From: Kitasatospora xanthocidica
Lineage (GTDB): Bacteria > Actinomycetota > Actinomycetes > Streptomycetales > Streptomycetaceae
Direction: 5' to 3'
DNA: 64,000 nt
Assembly (NCBI RefSeq): GCF_014656195.1
Contig: NZ_BNBY01000017.1
Coordinates: 115,300 to 179,299 of the forward strand
Shown: positions 29,406 to 38,479 of the stretch, piece by piece
How positions within the stretch are numbered: the stretch's first letter is position 1
How the letters are laid out: every line of letters starts with the position of its first letter
The notes under the pieces: generated by a model
Database searches by the model: none
Seen by the model: the letters and a program-made list of their open reading frames with translations, nothing else
Told to the model about the DNA's origin: nothing
Program-made: the position numbers and the translations under genes

Positions 29406-29599
29406 GCTCTCGCTCCGGATCGTGTCGGTCGGCGCGGATCCGCCGTGGGGGATCGTGGCCATTCGGACTCGTTAGTCACCCTACGACCTCCGGGCTCCGG
29501 CCGGGGAGCCGAGCCGACGGCCGCGGGCCGGGTGGCACCCGCGGGCCCGGGCGGTGCCGCTCGGACGGGGGACTGCCTGGGCGGTGCCGTTCAAGGAGT

Positions 29600-29655
29600 G
29601 CGGCTCGGGTGGTGCCGCTCGGGTGGTACGGCTCGGGTGCTGCCGCTCAGGTGGT
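29600..29655. repeat. Four 14-bp tandem repeats
   Basis: Consensus G(C/A)CGGCTCGGGTGGT in four imperfect copies at 29600-29613, 29614-29627, 29628-29641 and 29642-29655. The last copy covers the stop codon of the histidine phosphatase gene. No coding role upstream; likely slippage-derived. Confidence 0.8.
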
Positions 29656-30339
29656 GCCGCCGACCACCGCGTCACCGGCCGGGGTGACCGGCGCCGGCCC
29701 GCTCTTCGGCGCCAGCGACCCGAGGTCGCCGGTGTCGCCCGTCCTCAGCACGAAGGGCCGCTGCGGGGTGTAGCGGATCGCGGTGACCGAGCAGGGCTCG
29801 ACGCTGATCCGCTGGAAGTGGTCCAGGTGCAGGCCGAGCGCGTCGGCCACCACGGCCTTGATCACGTCACCGTGCGAGCAGGCGATCCAGACCGCGTCCT
29901 CGCCGTGCTCGGCGGCGATCCTGCCGTTCCACTCGCGGACCGCGCTCACCGTACGGTGGCTCAGCTCGCGCAGCGACTCCCCGCCGGGGAAGGCCGCGGC
30001 GGCCGCGTGGTCCTGCACGGTGCGCCAGAGCGGCTCCTTCGCCAGCTCCGCCAGCGGACGGCCGGTCCACTCGCCGTAGTGGCACTCCCCCAGCCGCTCG
30101 TCCTCGGTCGGCGCGCCCAGCTCGGGCCGGGCGGCCAGCAGCGGCTCCAGCGTCTGGCGGCAGCGCTCCAGCGGACTGCTGACGACCCGCGCCAGCGGGA
30201 TGCCGGCCAGCCGGTCGGCCAGCGCGGCGGCCTGCGCGCGTCCGGTGTCGTCGAGGTCCACGCCGGGGGTCCAACCGGCCAGGATCCCGGCGGTGTTCGC
30301 GGTGGAGCGGCCGTGACGGACGAGCAGCAGGGTGGGCAT
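29647..30339 (-). CDS. Histidine phosphatase (phosphoglycerate-mutase-like)
   Basis: 230 residues from ATG 30339. The catalytic RHG motif is LLVRHGRSTANTAGI near residue 8. Further active-site residues lie in SPLERCRQT, GECHYGEW and ACSHGDVIKAVVADALG (second His). MSMEG-type homologues are conserved beside DUF3090 genes. It should remove phosphate from a small cytosolic metabolite through a phosphohistidine. The C-terminal 30 residues are variable and run into the 14-bp tandem repeats. Substrate unknown. Confidence 0.92.
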   Translation of the reverse strand: MPTLLLVRHGRSTANTAGILAGWTPGVDLDDTGRAQAAALADRLAGIPLARVVSSPLERCRQTLEPLLAARPELGAPTEDERLGECHYGEWTGRPLAELAKEPLWRTVQDHAAAAAFPGGESLRELSHRTVSAVREWNGRIAAEHGEDAVWIACSHGDVIKAVVADALGLHLDHFQRISVEPCSVTAIRYTPQRPFVLRTGDTGDLGSLAPKSGPAPVTPAGDAVVGGTT

Positions 30340-30513
30340 GGGGCTCAGCCTACGGCCTCCCGGCCCCGCCGCGGCGGCGGGTTACCGACCGGTTATCCGA
30401 CCGGCACGCCGTCCGGCGGCCCCGGGCAGCCGGCCCTGCGGCCAACCCGGCGGCCCCCGGCCGGTGAACGCGTTCCGCCCGGGTCCGTGCCCGACGGCCG
30501 CGATCGGGTGACA

Positions 30514-31503
30514 ATGGCCCGCATGATCGTCCACTGCGCCGCCTACAGCGACGGCCGCCGGATCGAGGCCCCCGACGACCTGGCCGGCGCGCTCGCCGCC
30601 GCCCGCGCGGCCGGTCCGGACGGCTTCGTCTGGATAGGCCTCTTCGAACCGACCGTCGAGGAACTCGACCACGTCGGCAAGGAGTTCGCGCTGCACCCGC
30701 TGGCCGTCGAGGACGCCGTCAGCGCCCACCAGCGCCCCAAGGTCGAGGCCTACCAGGGCTCGCTGTTCATCGCCCTGAAGACCCTCGGCTACGCCCCGGG
30801 CGCCCACGTCGTCACGGTCGGCGAGGTGATGGTCTTCCTCGGCCACGACTTCGTGATGACCGTCCGGCACGGCGAGGACTCCCCGCTCGGCGGCCTGCGG
30901 TCCCGGCTGGAGCAGGAGCCCGAACTGCTGCGCTACGGGCCCAGCTCGGTGCTGCACTCGGTCGCCGACACCATCGTGGACGGCTACGTGGAGGTGGCCA
31001 CCGGCCTCCAGGCCGACCTGGACGAGCTGGAGGCCGACATCTTCGCCCCCGGCCGGGTCGGCCGCGACACCGCCGGACGGATCTACGGCTACAAGCGCCA
31101 GGTGATGTCCGTACGCCGTGCCACCGGCCCGCTGCTGGAGCCGATGCTGACGCTGGAGCGCGGCGCCCGCTTCGTCCGCCCCGAGACGGCGCCCTACCTG
31201 CGGGACGTCGCCGACCACCTGGCCCGGGTGAACGACCAGGTGGACGGCATGGACCGGCTGCTGTCCGACATCCTCAGCGCCAACCTGGCGCAGGTCAGCG
31301 TCCAGCAGAACAACGACATGCGGAAGATCTCCGCCTGGGCGGCGCTGGCCGCCGTGCCGACGATGATCGCGGGCGTCTACGGGATGAACTTCGACGACAT
31401 GCCCGAGCTGCACCAGCCCTGGGGCTACCCGGCGGTCCTGGTGCTGATGGCGGTGGTCTGCGTGGGCCTGCACCGGGTGTTCAAGCGGCACGACTGGCTG
31501 TAG
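30514..31503 (+). CDS. corA: CorA-family magnesium/metal ion channel
   Basis: 329 residues from ATG 30514; ATG 30523 and GTG 30508 are also possible and no strong ribosome site decides. The long cytosolic N domain (VDEL-like FEPTVEELDHVGKEFALHPLAVEDA, HQRPKVEAYQG) is followed by the coiled stalk helix and two C-terminal transmembrane helices. The signature loop YGMNF appears as VYGMNFDDMPELHQPWGYP, with the GMN motif that selects hydrated Mg2+. The pentamer imports magnesium, possibly cobalt. It is transcribed away from the histidine phosphatase. Confidence 0.93.
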   Translation: MARMIVHCAAYSDGRRIEAPDDLAGALAAARAAGPDGFVWIGLFEPTVEELDHVGKEFALHPLAVEDAVSAHQRPKVEAYQGSLFIALKTLGYAPGAHVVTVGEVMVFLGHDFVMTVRHGEDSPLGGLRSRLEQEPELLRYGPSSVLHSVADTIVDGYVEVATGLQADLDELEADIFAPGRVGRDTAGRIYGYKRQVMSVRRATGPLLEPMLTLERGARFVRPETAPYLRDVADHLARVNDQVDGMDRLLSDILSANLAQVSVQQNNDMRKISAWAALAAVPTMIAGVYGMNFDDMPELHQPWGYPAVLVLMAVVCVGLHRVFKRHDWL

Positions 31504-31555
31504 GGCCCATGCTGCCCTGACAGCGCCTGTCGTGCCGCCCGCCGCCCGCCCCGGC

Positions 31556-31599
31556 GTCCGGTCACGCCGGTCCGCCAGTCCGGTCACGCCAGTCCGGCA
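31556..31599. repeat. 22-bp direct repeat, two copies
   Basis: Copies at 31556-31577 and 31578-31599, both starting GTCCGGTCACGCC, differ at two positions. They straddle the stop codon of the 31584-32630 gene in the convergent gap with corA. Confidence 0.8.
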
Positions 31600-32630
31600 C
31601 GCTCCAGCGCCTCGACGCCCGTGCGCAGGGCGTGGATCCGCTCGTCCAGGGAGAACCCGGACGGAGCCAGCGTGAGCGTGGTGACGCCCGCGTCCGCGTA
31701 GGCCTGCATCCGGTCGGCGATCCGGGCCGTGTCGCCGATCAGCGAGGTGGCGTCGATCAGGTCGTGCGGGACGGCGGCCGCGGCGCCCGCGTAGTCCTTG
31801 GCCAGGTACTTCTCCTGGATCTCGTCGGCGGCCTGCTCGTAGCCCATCCGCCGGGTCAGCTGGTTGTAGAAGTTCTTCTCCTTGCTGCCCATGCCGCCGA
31901 TGTAGAGCGCGGCGTACGAGCGCAGGCCGTCGACCCCGGCCTTGATGTCCTCGCCGACCGCCAGGTTCACGGTCGGGCAGAGGTCGAAGTCCTCCAGCGA
32001 CTTCCCGGCCTTGGCGCGGCCGGCCGCCAGCGGGTCCAGGGACATCGCGGCGTGCTCGGGCGAGAAGAAGATGCCCAGCCAGCCGTCGGCGATCTCGCCG
32101 GTCAGCTCCAGGTTCTTCGGACCGATCGCGGCGATGTACAGCGGGATCCGCTCGCGCACCGGGTGCACCGTGAGCTTGATCGGCTTGCCGGGCCCGCCGG
32201 GCAGCGGCAGCGTCCAGTGCGCGCCCTCGTGCACCAGGCGCTCGCGGGACATCGCCTTGCGGACGATCTCCACGTACTCGCGGGTGCGGGCCAGCGGCTT
32301 GTCGAACTTCACGCCGTACCAGCCCTCGGACACCTGCGGGCCGGAGACGCCCAGGCCGAGCCGGAACCGGCCGCCGGAGAGGGTGTCCAGGGTGGCGGCG
32401 GTCATCGCCGTCATGGCCGGGGTCCGGGCCGGGATCTGGAAGATGGCCGAGCCGACGTCGATCCGCTCGGTCTTCGCGGCGACGTAGCTGAGCACCGTCG
32501 CGGCGTCCGAACCGTACGCCTCCGCCGCCCAGCAGACGGCGTAACCGAGCCGGTCCGCCTCCTGGGCCACGGCGATGTTGTCGGCGTCCATGCCGAGTCC
32601 CCAGTAGCCGAGGTTGATCCCGAGTCGCAT
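31584..32630 (-). CDS. LLM-class F420-dependent oxidoreductase
   Basis: 348 residues from ATG 32630; the Shine-Dalgarno GGAAGG lies about 9 nt upstream and disfavours GTG 32639. The bacterial luciferase-like barrel is shown by RLGINLGYWGLGMDADNIAVAQEADRLGYAVCW, GSAIFQIPARTPAMTAMTAATLDTLSGGRFRLGLGVSGPQVSEGWYG and PLYIAAIGPKNLELTGEIADGWL. The length and motifs point to the F420-using branch rather than FMN luciferases. The substrate is not predictable. It is divergent from the aldo-keto reductase gene. Confidence 0.9.
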   Translation of the reverse strand: MRLGINLGYWGLGMDADNIAVAQEADRLGYAVCWAAEAYGSDAATVLSYVAAKTERIDVGSAIFQIPARTPAMTAMTAATLDTLSGGRFRLGLGVSGPQVSEGWYGVKFDKPLARTREYVEIVRKAMSRERLVHEGAHWTLPLPGGPGKPIKLTVHPVRERIPLYIAAIGPKNLELTGEIADGWLGIFFSPEHAAMSLDPLAAGRAKAGKSLEDFDLCPTVNLAVGEDIKAGVDGLRSYAALYIGGMGSKEKNFYNQLTRRMGYEQAADEIQEKYLAKDYAGAAAAVPHDLIDATSLIGDTARIADRMQAYADAGVTTLTLAPSGFSLDERIHALRTGVEALERAGLA

Positions 32631-32940
32631 CTGCCGCACCTTCCAGTGGGTTGGGGGTCGGGCCGAGGGTAGCCGCGCCCGCGCCCGCCATGCTACTGAC
32701 GAGTAGTGGTGGGCTGGGTCACATCCGGTCCGTTCCCGGTCCTCGCCCGGCCCCGGGCCGCCCCCACACTCTCGCCCCCACGCACTCGCCGCTCACCCGC
32801 CGTCGACGTCCTGCGGGTCTTCGCACCTGTGCGCGCCACCGGCCGCTACGCTCAGCCGACGTGGGGAGCACTCTCCCCACCTGCGCGTTCACAGGGCCGC
32901 CGGGGGCTCCCGGGGCCACGGCCAGTGGAGGGCCCGTCCG
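32631..32940. other. 310-nt divergent intergenic region
   Basis: Holds the promoters of the LLM oxidoreductase (minus) and the aldo-keto reductase (plus). I see no clear operator, RNA or coding frame with genuine codon bias. Confidence 0.6.
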
Positions 32941-33921
32941 ATGGAACAGCGTCACCTCGGCCGTACCGGACTGCAGGTCTCCCGGCTCGGCCTCGGCACC
33001 ATGACCTGGGGCCGCGACACCGACGAGCACGAGGCCGCCGAGCAGCTCAAGGAGTTCGTCGACGCGGGCGGCAACCTGGTCGACACCGCCGACGTGTACG
33101 CCGACGGCGGCGCCGAGTACCTGATCTCCCGGCTCACCGACAACCTGATCCCGCGCTCCGAACTCGTCATCGCCACCAAGGCGGGCAGCGTCCCCGGCTC
33201 CGCCCGCCGCTTCGACGGCTCGCGCGGCCACCTGCTCGCCGCCCTCGACGCCTCGCTGCGCCGCCTCGGCACCGACTACGTCGACCTCTGGCAACTGCAC
33301 GCCTTCGACCCGGCGACCCCGGTCGAGGAGACGCTCAGCGCCCTCGACATCGCCGTCTCCTCCGGGCGCGCCCGCTACGTCGGGGTCTGCGACTTCAGCG
33401 GCTGGCAGCTCGCCCGGGCCGCCACCTGGCAGCGTGCCCACCACGGGCGGGTACCCCTGGCCGGGGCCCAGCTGGAGTACTCGCTGCTGCAGCGCGGGAT
33501 CGAACGGGAGGCGCTCCCCGCCGCGCAGGACGCCGGGGCCGGGGTGCTGGCCGGCTCGCCGCTCGGCCGCGGGGTGCTCACCGGCAAGTACCGGCACGGC
33601 GTCCCGCAGGACTCCCGGGGGGCCTCGCCGTACCTGTCCGGGTTCGTCCAGCCGTACCTCGGGGACCGCTCCCGGCGGATCGTGGACGCCCTCGCCACCG
33701 CCGCCGACGGGCTCGCCAGCAGCCCGCTGGCGGTCGCCCTGGCCTGGGTCCGGGACCGGCCGGGGGTCGCGAGCGCACTGATCGGGGCACGGACGGTGGC
33801 ACAGCTGCAGGCGGCACTGTCGGTGGAGGCGCTTACGCTTCCGGATGAGATCCGCGGTGCGCTGGACGACATCTCGTCGCCGGTGCACCGCTACCCGGAC
33901 CAGGGCTGGAGCGAGCTCTAG
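32941..33921 (+). CDS. Aldo-keto reductase
   Basis: 326 residues from ATG 32941 (MEQRHLGRTGLQVSRLGLGTMTWG). The NADPH-dependent AKR barrel keeps its catalytic tetrad: Asp and Tyr in DTADVYADG, Lys in VIATKAG and His in LWQLHAFD. The coenzyme loop LIGARTVAQLQAAL is present. This subgroup (AKR11/12-like) reduces aldehydes and ketones of sugars and other small molecules. It is followed after 45 nt by the RecD-like gene in the same direction, a pairing that may be an operon. Confidence 0.93.
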   Translation: MEQRHLGRTGLQVSRLGLGTMTWGRDTDEHEAAEQLKEFVDAGGNLVDTADVYADGGAEYLISRLTDNLIPRSELVIATKAGSVPGSARRFDGSRGHLLAALDASLRRLGTDYVDLWQLHAFDPATPVEETLSALDIAVSSGRARYVGVCDFSGWQLARAATWQRAHHGRVPLAGAQLEYSLLQRGIEREALPAAQDAGAGVLAGSPLGRGVLTGKYRHGVPQDSRGASPYLSGFVQPYLGDRSRRIVDALATAADGLASSPLAVALAWVRDRPGVASALIGARTVAQLQAALSVEALTLPDEIRGALDDISSPVHRYPDQGWSEL

Positions 33922-33966
33922 GTCCTGTCTTTCAAGCACGTGGAGTGACCTTTGGAGCGGACGACG

Positions 33967-36135
33967 ATGACTGAGACGGGCGGCGGCGCTCCGGGGGACG
34001 CCGAGAAGGCGGCGAAGTTCGCGCAGCTGGCGGAGCAGATCCGGGGGATGGCGCCGTTCAAGTCGCCGGGCACGCCGCCGCCGGTCGAACTCGCGGAGCC
34101 GGAGGCCGCGGAGGCTCCCGAGGCCGACGGGACCGACGGGACCCGGGAGGCCGTCGACCCCCAGGCGTCGGCCCAGGTGCCCACCCAGGCGGCCACCCCG
34201 ACCTCGCCCCGGTCGGCCGCATCCGCTCCCGCCAGGGCCGCCTCGCCCGCTCCGGCGGACGCCGACGCGCTGCGGGCCGTCGCCGAGGTGCTGGCCGCCG
34301 GCGGCGCCCCCGCCGACCTCGCGGCGCCCGCCGTGGCCGCCCTCGGTGGCGACGCCGCCGACCGCCTGCGCGAGGACCCGTGGGCGGTGCTGGGCCTGCC
34401 CGGCGTACGCCCCGAGCACGCGGACGGCTTCGCCCGCGGGCTGCTCGGCGCCGAGGCCCGGCCCGAGGACCCTCGCCGCGCCCACGCCCTGGTGCTCTGG
34501 CTGCTGGCCCAGGCGTCCCTGCGCGGGGACTCGGCCCTGGAGCTCAACGAGGTGGCGGCCGGGCTCGACCGGCTCCGCGTGCCCGACCCGGCCGCCGCGA
34601 TCGGGGCCGCCGTGGAGGACGGGCAGGTCCTGCCCTTCCAGGAGGCACTGACCGGCGCCGACGGGCGCGGCGTGCAGAGCGAGGACGAGGAGGAGCCGCC
34701 GACCCGGACCCTGCTCGCGCTGGAGGGGCTGGCGATGGCGGAGGACAGCCTCGCCGAGAAGCTGCTCCAGCTGATGGCCACCTTCGTCCCGGGCGAGGAC
34801 CCGGCCCCGGGCGAGGCCGGGCCCGCGGATGCCGACGCGACGGACGACGCCGCGGACGGCGACGCGGAGAGCAGCGCGGAGCGCGACGCGGAGGAGCCCG
34901 AGTCCGCCGCCATCCCCGCCGCCCCGGTCGCCCCGGGCCCGGCCGCCTGGGAGGCCGCCGCCGAGGCCGCCGCGTCCTCCTCCTCGACGGCCCTGATCCG
35001 TGCCGTCGCCGACAGCGCCCTGGTGCTGCACACCGGCGGCGAGGCGGCCCGCGCCGAACCGGCCGCGCTGGTCACCGCCGCCCGGGGGCTCGGGCTGCGT
35101 GCCTGGGCCGCCACCTGGACCGACCAGGGCCGGGACTCCTTCGCCGCACTCGTCGAGGGCGGGACGGCCGGGGCGGACACCCCCGTGGCCACCCTCGCCG
35201 AGCTGCTCTCCGGCGCCGCCGGCCCCGGCCGCGCCCCGGACGGCACGCTCGCCCTGGACCTGCTGGTCGTCCTGGACGCGCCGCTGCTGGACGTCGACCT
35301 GGCCGCGACCGTCCTGGAGTCGCTCGCCGACGGCACCCGGCTGGTGCTCAGCGGCGACCCGGGCCAGCTCTGGTCGGCCGGTCCCGGCCGGTTCTTCGCC
35401 GACCTGCTGGCCGCCAAGGTCTGCCCGGCGGTCGCCTCCCGCACCCCGGACTTCGGCCCGATCGGCGAGCTGGTCTCCGGCGTCGGCATCGGCGAGCTCC
35501 AGCCGGTCGAGGCGCCGGACAAGGAGGTGGTCATCCTGACCGCCAAGGACGCCGGCGAGGCCGTCCACCGCGCCATCCAGCTGCTCACCGATTCCATTCC
35601 GCGCGCCCTCGGCATCCCGGCCGAGCAGGTGGTGCTGCTCACCCCGGGCCACGGCGGCGTGGCGGGCACCCGGGCGCTGAACGCCGCCGCCAAGGCGCGG
35701 CTCAACCCCGGCCCGGGCCGGTTCGGCGGCTTCGACCCGGGCGACCGGGTGGTCGACTCCCCGGCGCCCGGCGTGACCCACCCGGCCCGGGTGCTGGACG
35801 GCGACGCCACCGGTCTGCACCTGGAGTACGCGGACGGCTCCCGCCGGACGGTCCGGCCCGCCGAGGCCGCCCGGCTGCGGCACGGCTGGGCGCTGACGGT
35901 CCACCAGGCGCTGGGCCGCCGCTGGCCGGGCGCGGTGGTGGTGCTCCCGGAGGACGCCGCTCCCGGGCTCACCCGGCAGTGGGTCTACACCGCCTTCGGG
36001 CGCGGTGAGCGGCACCTGTCCGTGGTCCACGCGGCGGGTCCGGCGCTCGTCCAGGCCGTCGCCGAGCGCCCGGCGCAGCCGCGTACCACCCGGCTGCGGG
36101 CGGTCCTGGCCGAGAACGCCGCCTCGGCGTACTGA
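33967..36135 (+). CDS. RecD2-like protein with degenerate helicase motifs
   Basis: 722 residues from ATG 33967, with GGAG 9 nt upstream; TTG 33952 is less likely. An Ala/Pro-rich N terminus is followed by a helix-hairpin-helix region (DPWAVLGLPGVRPEHADGFAR, about residue 137) and a domain ordered like RecD2 helicases. The ATPase motifs have decayed. Where Walker A should be, LVLHTGGEAARAEP lacks GK(S/T). Walker B is LLVVLDAPLLDV with the Glu lost. LSGDPGQLWSAGPGRFFADLL and VVLLTPGHGGVAGTRALNAAA still match motifs III and IV. The C-terminal TVHQALGRRWPGAVVVLP and YTAFGRGERHL replace the usual TVHKSQGSE and YTAITRA. It probably binds DNA or a partner without ATP-driven unwinding. Confidence 0.78.
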   Translation: MTETGGGAPGDAEKAAKFAQLAEQIRGMAPFKSPGTPPPVELAEPEAAEAPEADGTDGTREAVDPQASAQVPTQAATPTSPRSAASAPARAASPAPADADALRAVAEVLAAGGAPADLAAPAVAALGGDAADRLREDPWAVLGLPGVRPEHADGFARGLLGAEARPEDPRRAHALVLWLLAQASLRGDSALELNEVAAGLDRLRVPDPAAAIGAAVEDGQVLPFQEALTGADGRGVQSEDEEEPPTRTLLALEGLAMAEDSLAEKLLQLMATFVPGEDPAPGEAGPADADATDDAADGDAESSAERDAEEPESAAIPAAPVAPGPAAWEAAAEAAASSSSTALIRAVADSALVLHTGGEAARAEPAALVTAARGLGLRAWAATWTDQGRDSFAALVEGGTAGADTPVATLAELLSGAAGPGRAPDGTLALDLLVVLDAPLLDVDLAATVLESLADGTRLVLSGDPGQLWSAGPGRFFADLLAAKVCPAVASRTPDFGPIGELVSGVGIGELQPVEAPDKEVVILTAKDAGEAVHRAIQLLTDSIPRALGIPAEQVVLLTPGHGGVAGTRALNAAAKARLNPGPGRFGGFDPGDRVVDSPAPGVTHPARVLDGDATGLHLEYADGSRRTVRPAEAARLRHGWALTVHQALGRRWPGAVVVLPEDAAPGLTRQWVYTAFGRGERHLSVVHAAGPALVQAVAERPAQPRTTRLRAVLAENAASAY

Positions 36136-36192
36136 GGCACTGAGTCGGCTGACGACGGGCGGTCGGCGGACCGCCGACGGACCGCGAACGCG

Positions 36193-36228
36193 CGACGGGC
36201 GGGCCCCCGGCCAGGGGCCCGCCCGTCG
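36193..36228. terminator. Perfect bidirectional hairpin
   Basis: 15-bp arms CGACGGGCGGGCCCC (36193-36207) and GGGGCCCGCCCGTCG (36214-36228), 6-nt loop, between the convergent RecD-like gene and the 36249-36854 gene. Confidence 0.85.
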
Positions 36229-36248
36229 TCCGTCCCGGACGCCGTCCG

Positions 36249-36854
36249 TCAGTCGTCCGGGTCCTCGTCGTCGTAGACCTCGCTCACGTCGAAGCGGCAG
36301 ATCAGCAGCTGCGGATCGGCGTGTTCGAAGGGCTCGGGCAGCCACTCCCCCGGCTCGGTCGGCTCGGCCGCCGCGACCCAGAGCGTCGAGTCCGCCTCCT
36401 CCAGGCCGAACTCCTCGCTGCGGGCGGCGATCTCGTCCGGCTCGTACTCGCCGAACAGCACGCCGATCGCGGCGTTGACCCCGCTCGCACCGGCGCCGCC
36501 CGGGGTCAGCGACTCGTCCAGGCGCTCGGCCTGGGCGCGCAGCCTCTCGGGGTCGACGACGTGGTAGTCGCGGCGGATCAACACGCTGATCGCCTCGGGC
36601 TGTTCGGGGCCGTGGTACCCGCCGGGCCCTTCGTCCCCGGGGATCTCGAAGGGCGTGACCTCGTCGTAGGCCTCGTACAGGAGCTGGTCGTAGGCGATGG
36701 CCGCCGTCGCGAGCTGCTCGTAGGCGGCGGACACGTCGGGATCATCGGTTGCGTTGGGGCTTGACACCGCTTCCAGATGACGGTCGATGGCGGCCTTGAC
36801 CGCCTCAGCGGCGGCGCGTACCTCGGCAATGGTGGGCTGCGCGGCATCAGACAT
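36249..36854 (-). CDS. Conserved hypothetical acidic protein
   Basis: 201 residues from ATG 36854 (MSDAAQPTIAEVRAAAEAVKAAIDRHLEAV). The protein is strongly acidic, ending VSEVYDDEDPDD. The N-terminal half is predicted helical; the C-terminal half is mixed (VLIRRDYHVVDPERLRAQAERLDESL and LLICRFDV). There is no signal peptide or membrane segment, so it should be cytosolic. I do not recognise a domain. Codon use is typical, and it converges with the RecD-like gene on a strong terminator, supporting a real gene. Confidence 0.72.
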   Translation of the reverse strand: MSDAAQPTIAEVRAAAEAVKAAIDRHLEAVSSPNATDDPDVSAAYEQLATAAIAYDQLLYEAYDEVTPFEIPGDEGPGGYHGPEQPEAISVLIRRDYHVVDPERLRAQAERLDESLTPGGAGASGVNAAIGVLFGEYEPDEIAARSEEFGLEEADSTLWVAAAEPTEPGEWLPEPFEHADPQLLICRFDVSEVYDDEDPDD

Positions 36855-37218
36855 GGTGCAGACGCTATCTCCCCGCGGTGTCGGTACGCACAGCGGTTGT
36901 CACCTACACCCGCGATTTCACCGCAACTTCCGCCCTGATGTCCGGTCTGTACGGGAACGTCCCCCTGCGGTACCGGCGTGGAACCGGCGCAGAGGGCGCG
37001 CGGCGGGGCCGCCGGGGCCGTTCGGGCACCGCTTCGCGCGCCGGGATCGGGGTATCCCCTCCACAGGAGCAACAGAACTGATCCACTGTCAGTCGGCGGC
37101 CCTGGTCGCGACCCTCCCGGGGTGCCGTTCCCGTGCGGGAGGACGGCCGGAAATACCCGGGCCGACTGTCCGGGGCAGGCCGTAGGCTTGCCCGTAGGTG
37201 ATCCCCAGGAGGAGCGTC
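36855..37218. other. 364-nt region without a gene
   Basis: Divergent promoter region for the acidic protein (minus) and the small DUF5703 gene (plus). Open frames here lack a ribosome site and codon bias. No structural RNA or palindrome stood out. Confidence 0.6.
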
Positions 37219-37428
37219 TTGATCCCACGCAAACCGGTCCGGCAGCCGGAGTACGAGTACCAGTCGCTGCGCATGCCGCGCGGCACCTCGCGCAACGCGG
37301 CCCGCCAACTGCTCACCGAGCACGCCGAGTACGGGCACTGGGAGCTCGACCGGCTGAGGCTGTTCCCCGACGGCAGCCGGACCGTCCGGCTCAAGCGGAG
37401 GATCATCCGCCAGGTCCGGAACTGGTGA
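37219..37428 (+). CDS. DUF5703-like small basic protein with TTG start
   Basis: 69 residues. TTG 37219 is chosen because AGGAGGAG lies 6-7 nt upstream, much better than the GTG at 37198. The sequence IPRKPVRQPEYEYQSLRMPRGTSRNAARQLLTEHAEYGHWELDRLRLFPDGSRTVRLKRRIIRQVR matches in layout the short basic proteins conserved in Streptomyces: a PEYEY opening, HAEYGHWELDR core and KRRIIRQVR tail. The function is unknown. The basic end suggests nucleic acid or membrane contact. It converges on the chaplin gene over a 19-bp hairpin. Confidence 0.82.
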   Translation: MIPRKPVRQPEYEYQSLRMPRGTSRNAARQLLTEHAEYGHWELDRLRLFPDGSRTVRLKRRIIRQVRNW

Positions 37429-37502
37429 CGGGCGGCCCGCTCCCCGTCGAGCGGGCACCGGCGCCACACCTGTCGTACGCGGCCTTCCGGCACACGGCCT
37501 TC

Positions 37503-37545
37503 ACGGACCCGCGGCCGCCCGTTCCTCGGGCGGCCGCGGGTCCGT
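37503..37545. terminator. 19-bp perfect hairpin between DUF5703 and chaplin genes
   Basis: ACGGACCCGCGGCCGCCCG (37503-37521) pairs with its exact complement at 37527-37545 over a TTCCT loop; CGTTT follows on the plus strand. Confidence 0.88.
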
Positions 37546-37606
37546 CGTTTCCCCGGCGGGGGCGCGCGGCCGCGGGTGGGGGCGCCCGGGCCGCCGGCCT
37601 ACCCGG

Positions 37607-38479
37607 TCAGCGGGCCCCGGCGCGGGCGCGGCGGTAGAGCACGCCGCCGCCGAGCAGCAGCGCCAGCCCGGCCGCGCCGAGCAACTCGACGCCGCCGGCG
37701 CCGGTCGAGGCCAGCTGGCTGCCGGCGGGGGCACCCTGAGCGGTGGCGCCCGGCGCGGCGGCGGCCGGGGCCGAGGTACGGGCGGCGGCCGGGACGACCG
37801 CCGGGGCGCTCGGGCCGCCGTTGGCGGTGGGCGCGGCCGGGCTCGCGGTGGACGGGCCGCCGTTGCGCGGGTTGCCCGGGGCGTTCTCGCCGCCGGTCTG
37901 CGGCGGGGTCGGGTGGCTGCTCTCGGGGCAGTCGTCGCCCGGCTTCGGCTTCGGGGCCGGGGCGGGGTGCGCCACGTTGCCGCACTCGTTGCCGAAGGCC
38001 GGGTTGCCGACGCCGACCACGTTGACGGAGTTGCCGCAGGCGTTGACCGGGATGTGCACGGGGGCCTGGATGCTGTTGCCGGAGGCGACGCCGGGCGAGC
38101 CCGCGGCGGTGCCGGAGGCGGAGGAGCCCGCAGCGGTGGTGCCCCGGTTCCCGCCGGTGCCGGAGCTCGCGGTGCCGCCGCCGGTCTGACCGGAGTGGCC
38201 GGCCTGACCGCCCTGGGGCGCCGCGTGGCGACCGCCGCCGGCGTTGGCGCACCGGTTGCCGAACGACGGGTTCAGCGCGCCGATCACGTCGACGGTGTTC
38301 CCGCAGGCGTTGATCGGCACCTCGACCGGCACCTGCACCGAGTTGCCCGAGGCGACACCCGGCGACCCGACGGCACCCCCCTGCGCCTCGGCGCCCGCGT
38401 AGGCGTAGCCGGCGGTCGAGGCCAGCACGCCGCCGGCGGCCACGGCCGTGAGGATCCCCTTCTTGGCTACATTCCTCAT
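37607..38479 (-). CDS. Long chaplin with two chaplin domains and sortase signal
   Basis: 290 residues from ATG 38479 (MRNVAKKGILTAVAAGGVLASTAGYAYAG), with AGGGGAAA upstream. The signal peptide is cleaved near AYAG. Two chaplin domains follow: GSPGVASGNSVQVPVEVPINACGNTVDVIGALNPSFGNRCAN and GSPGVASGNSIQAPVHIPVNACGNSVNVVGVGNPAFGNECGN, each with the paired cysteines of the amyloid-forming unit. A Pro/Ala/Gly spacer leads to LASTG, a sortase motif (LAxTG), a hydrophobic helix (LLGAAGLALLLGGGVLY) and the basic tail RRARAGAR. The protein should be linked to peptidoglycan and coat aerial hyphae and spores with a hydrophobic layer. Confidence 0.95.
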   Translation of the reverse strand: MRNVAKKGILTAVAAGGVLASTAGYAYAGAEAQGGAVGSPGVASGNSVQVPVEVPINACGNTVDVIGALNPSFGNRCANAGGGRHAAPQGGQAGHSGQTGGGTASSGTGGNRGTTAAGSSASGTAAGSPGVASGNSIQAPVHIPVNACGNSVNVVGVGNPAFGNECGNVAHPAPAPKPKPGDDCPESSHPTPPQTGGENAPGNPRNGGPSTASPAAPTANGGPSAPAVVPAAARTSAPAAAAPGATAQGAPAGSQLASTGAGGVELLGAAGLALLLGGGVLYRRARAGAR

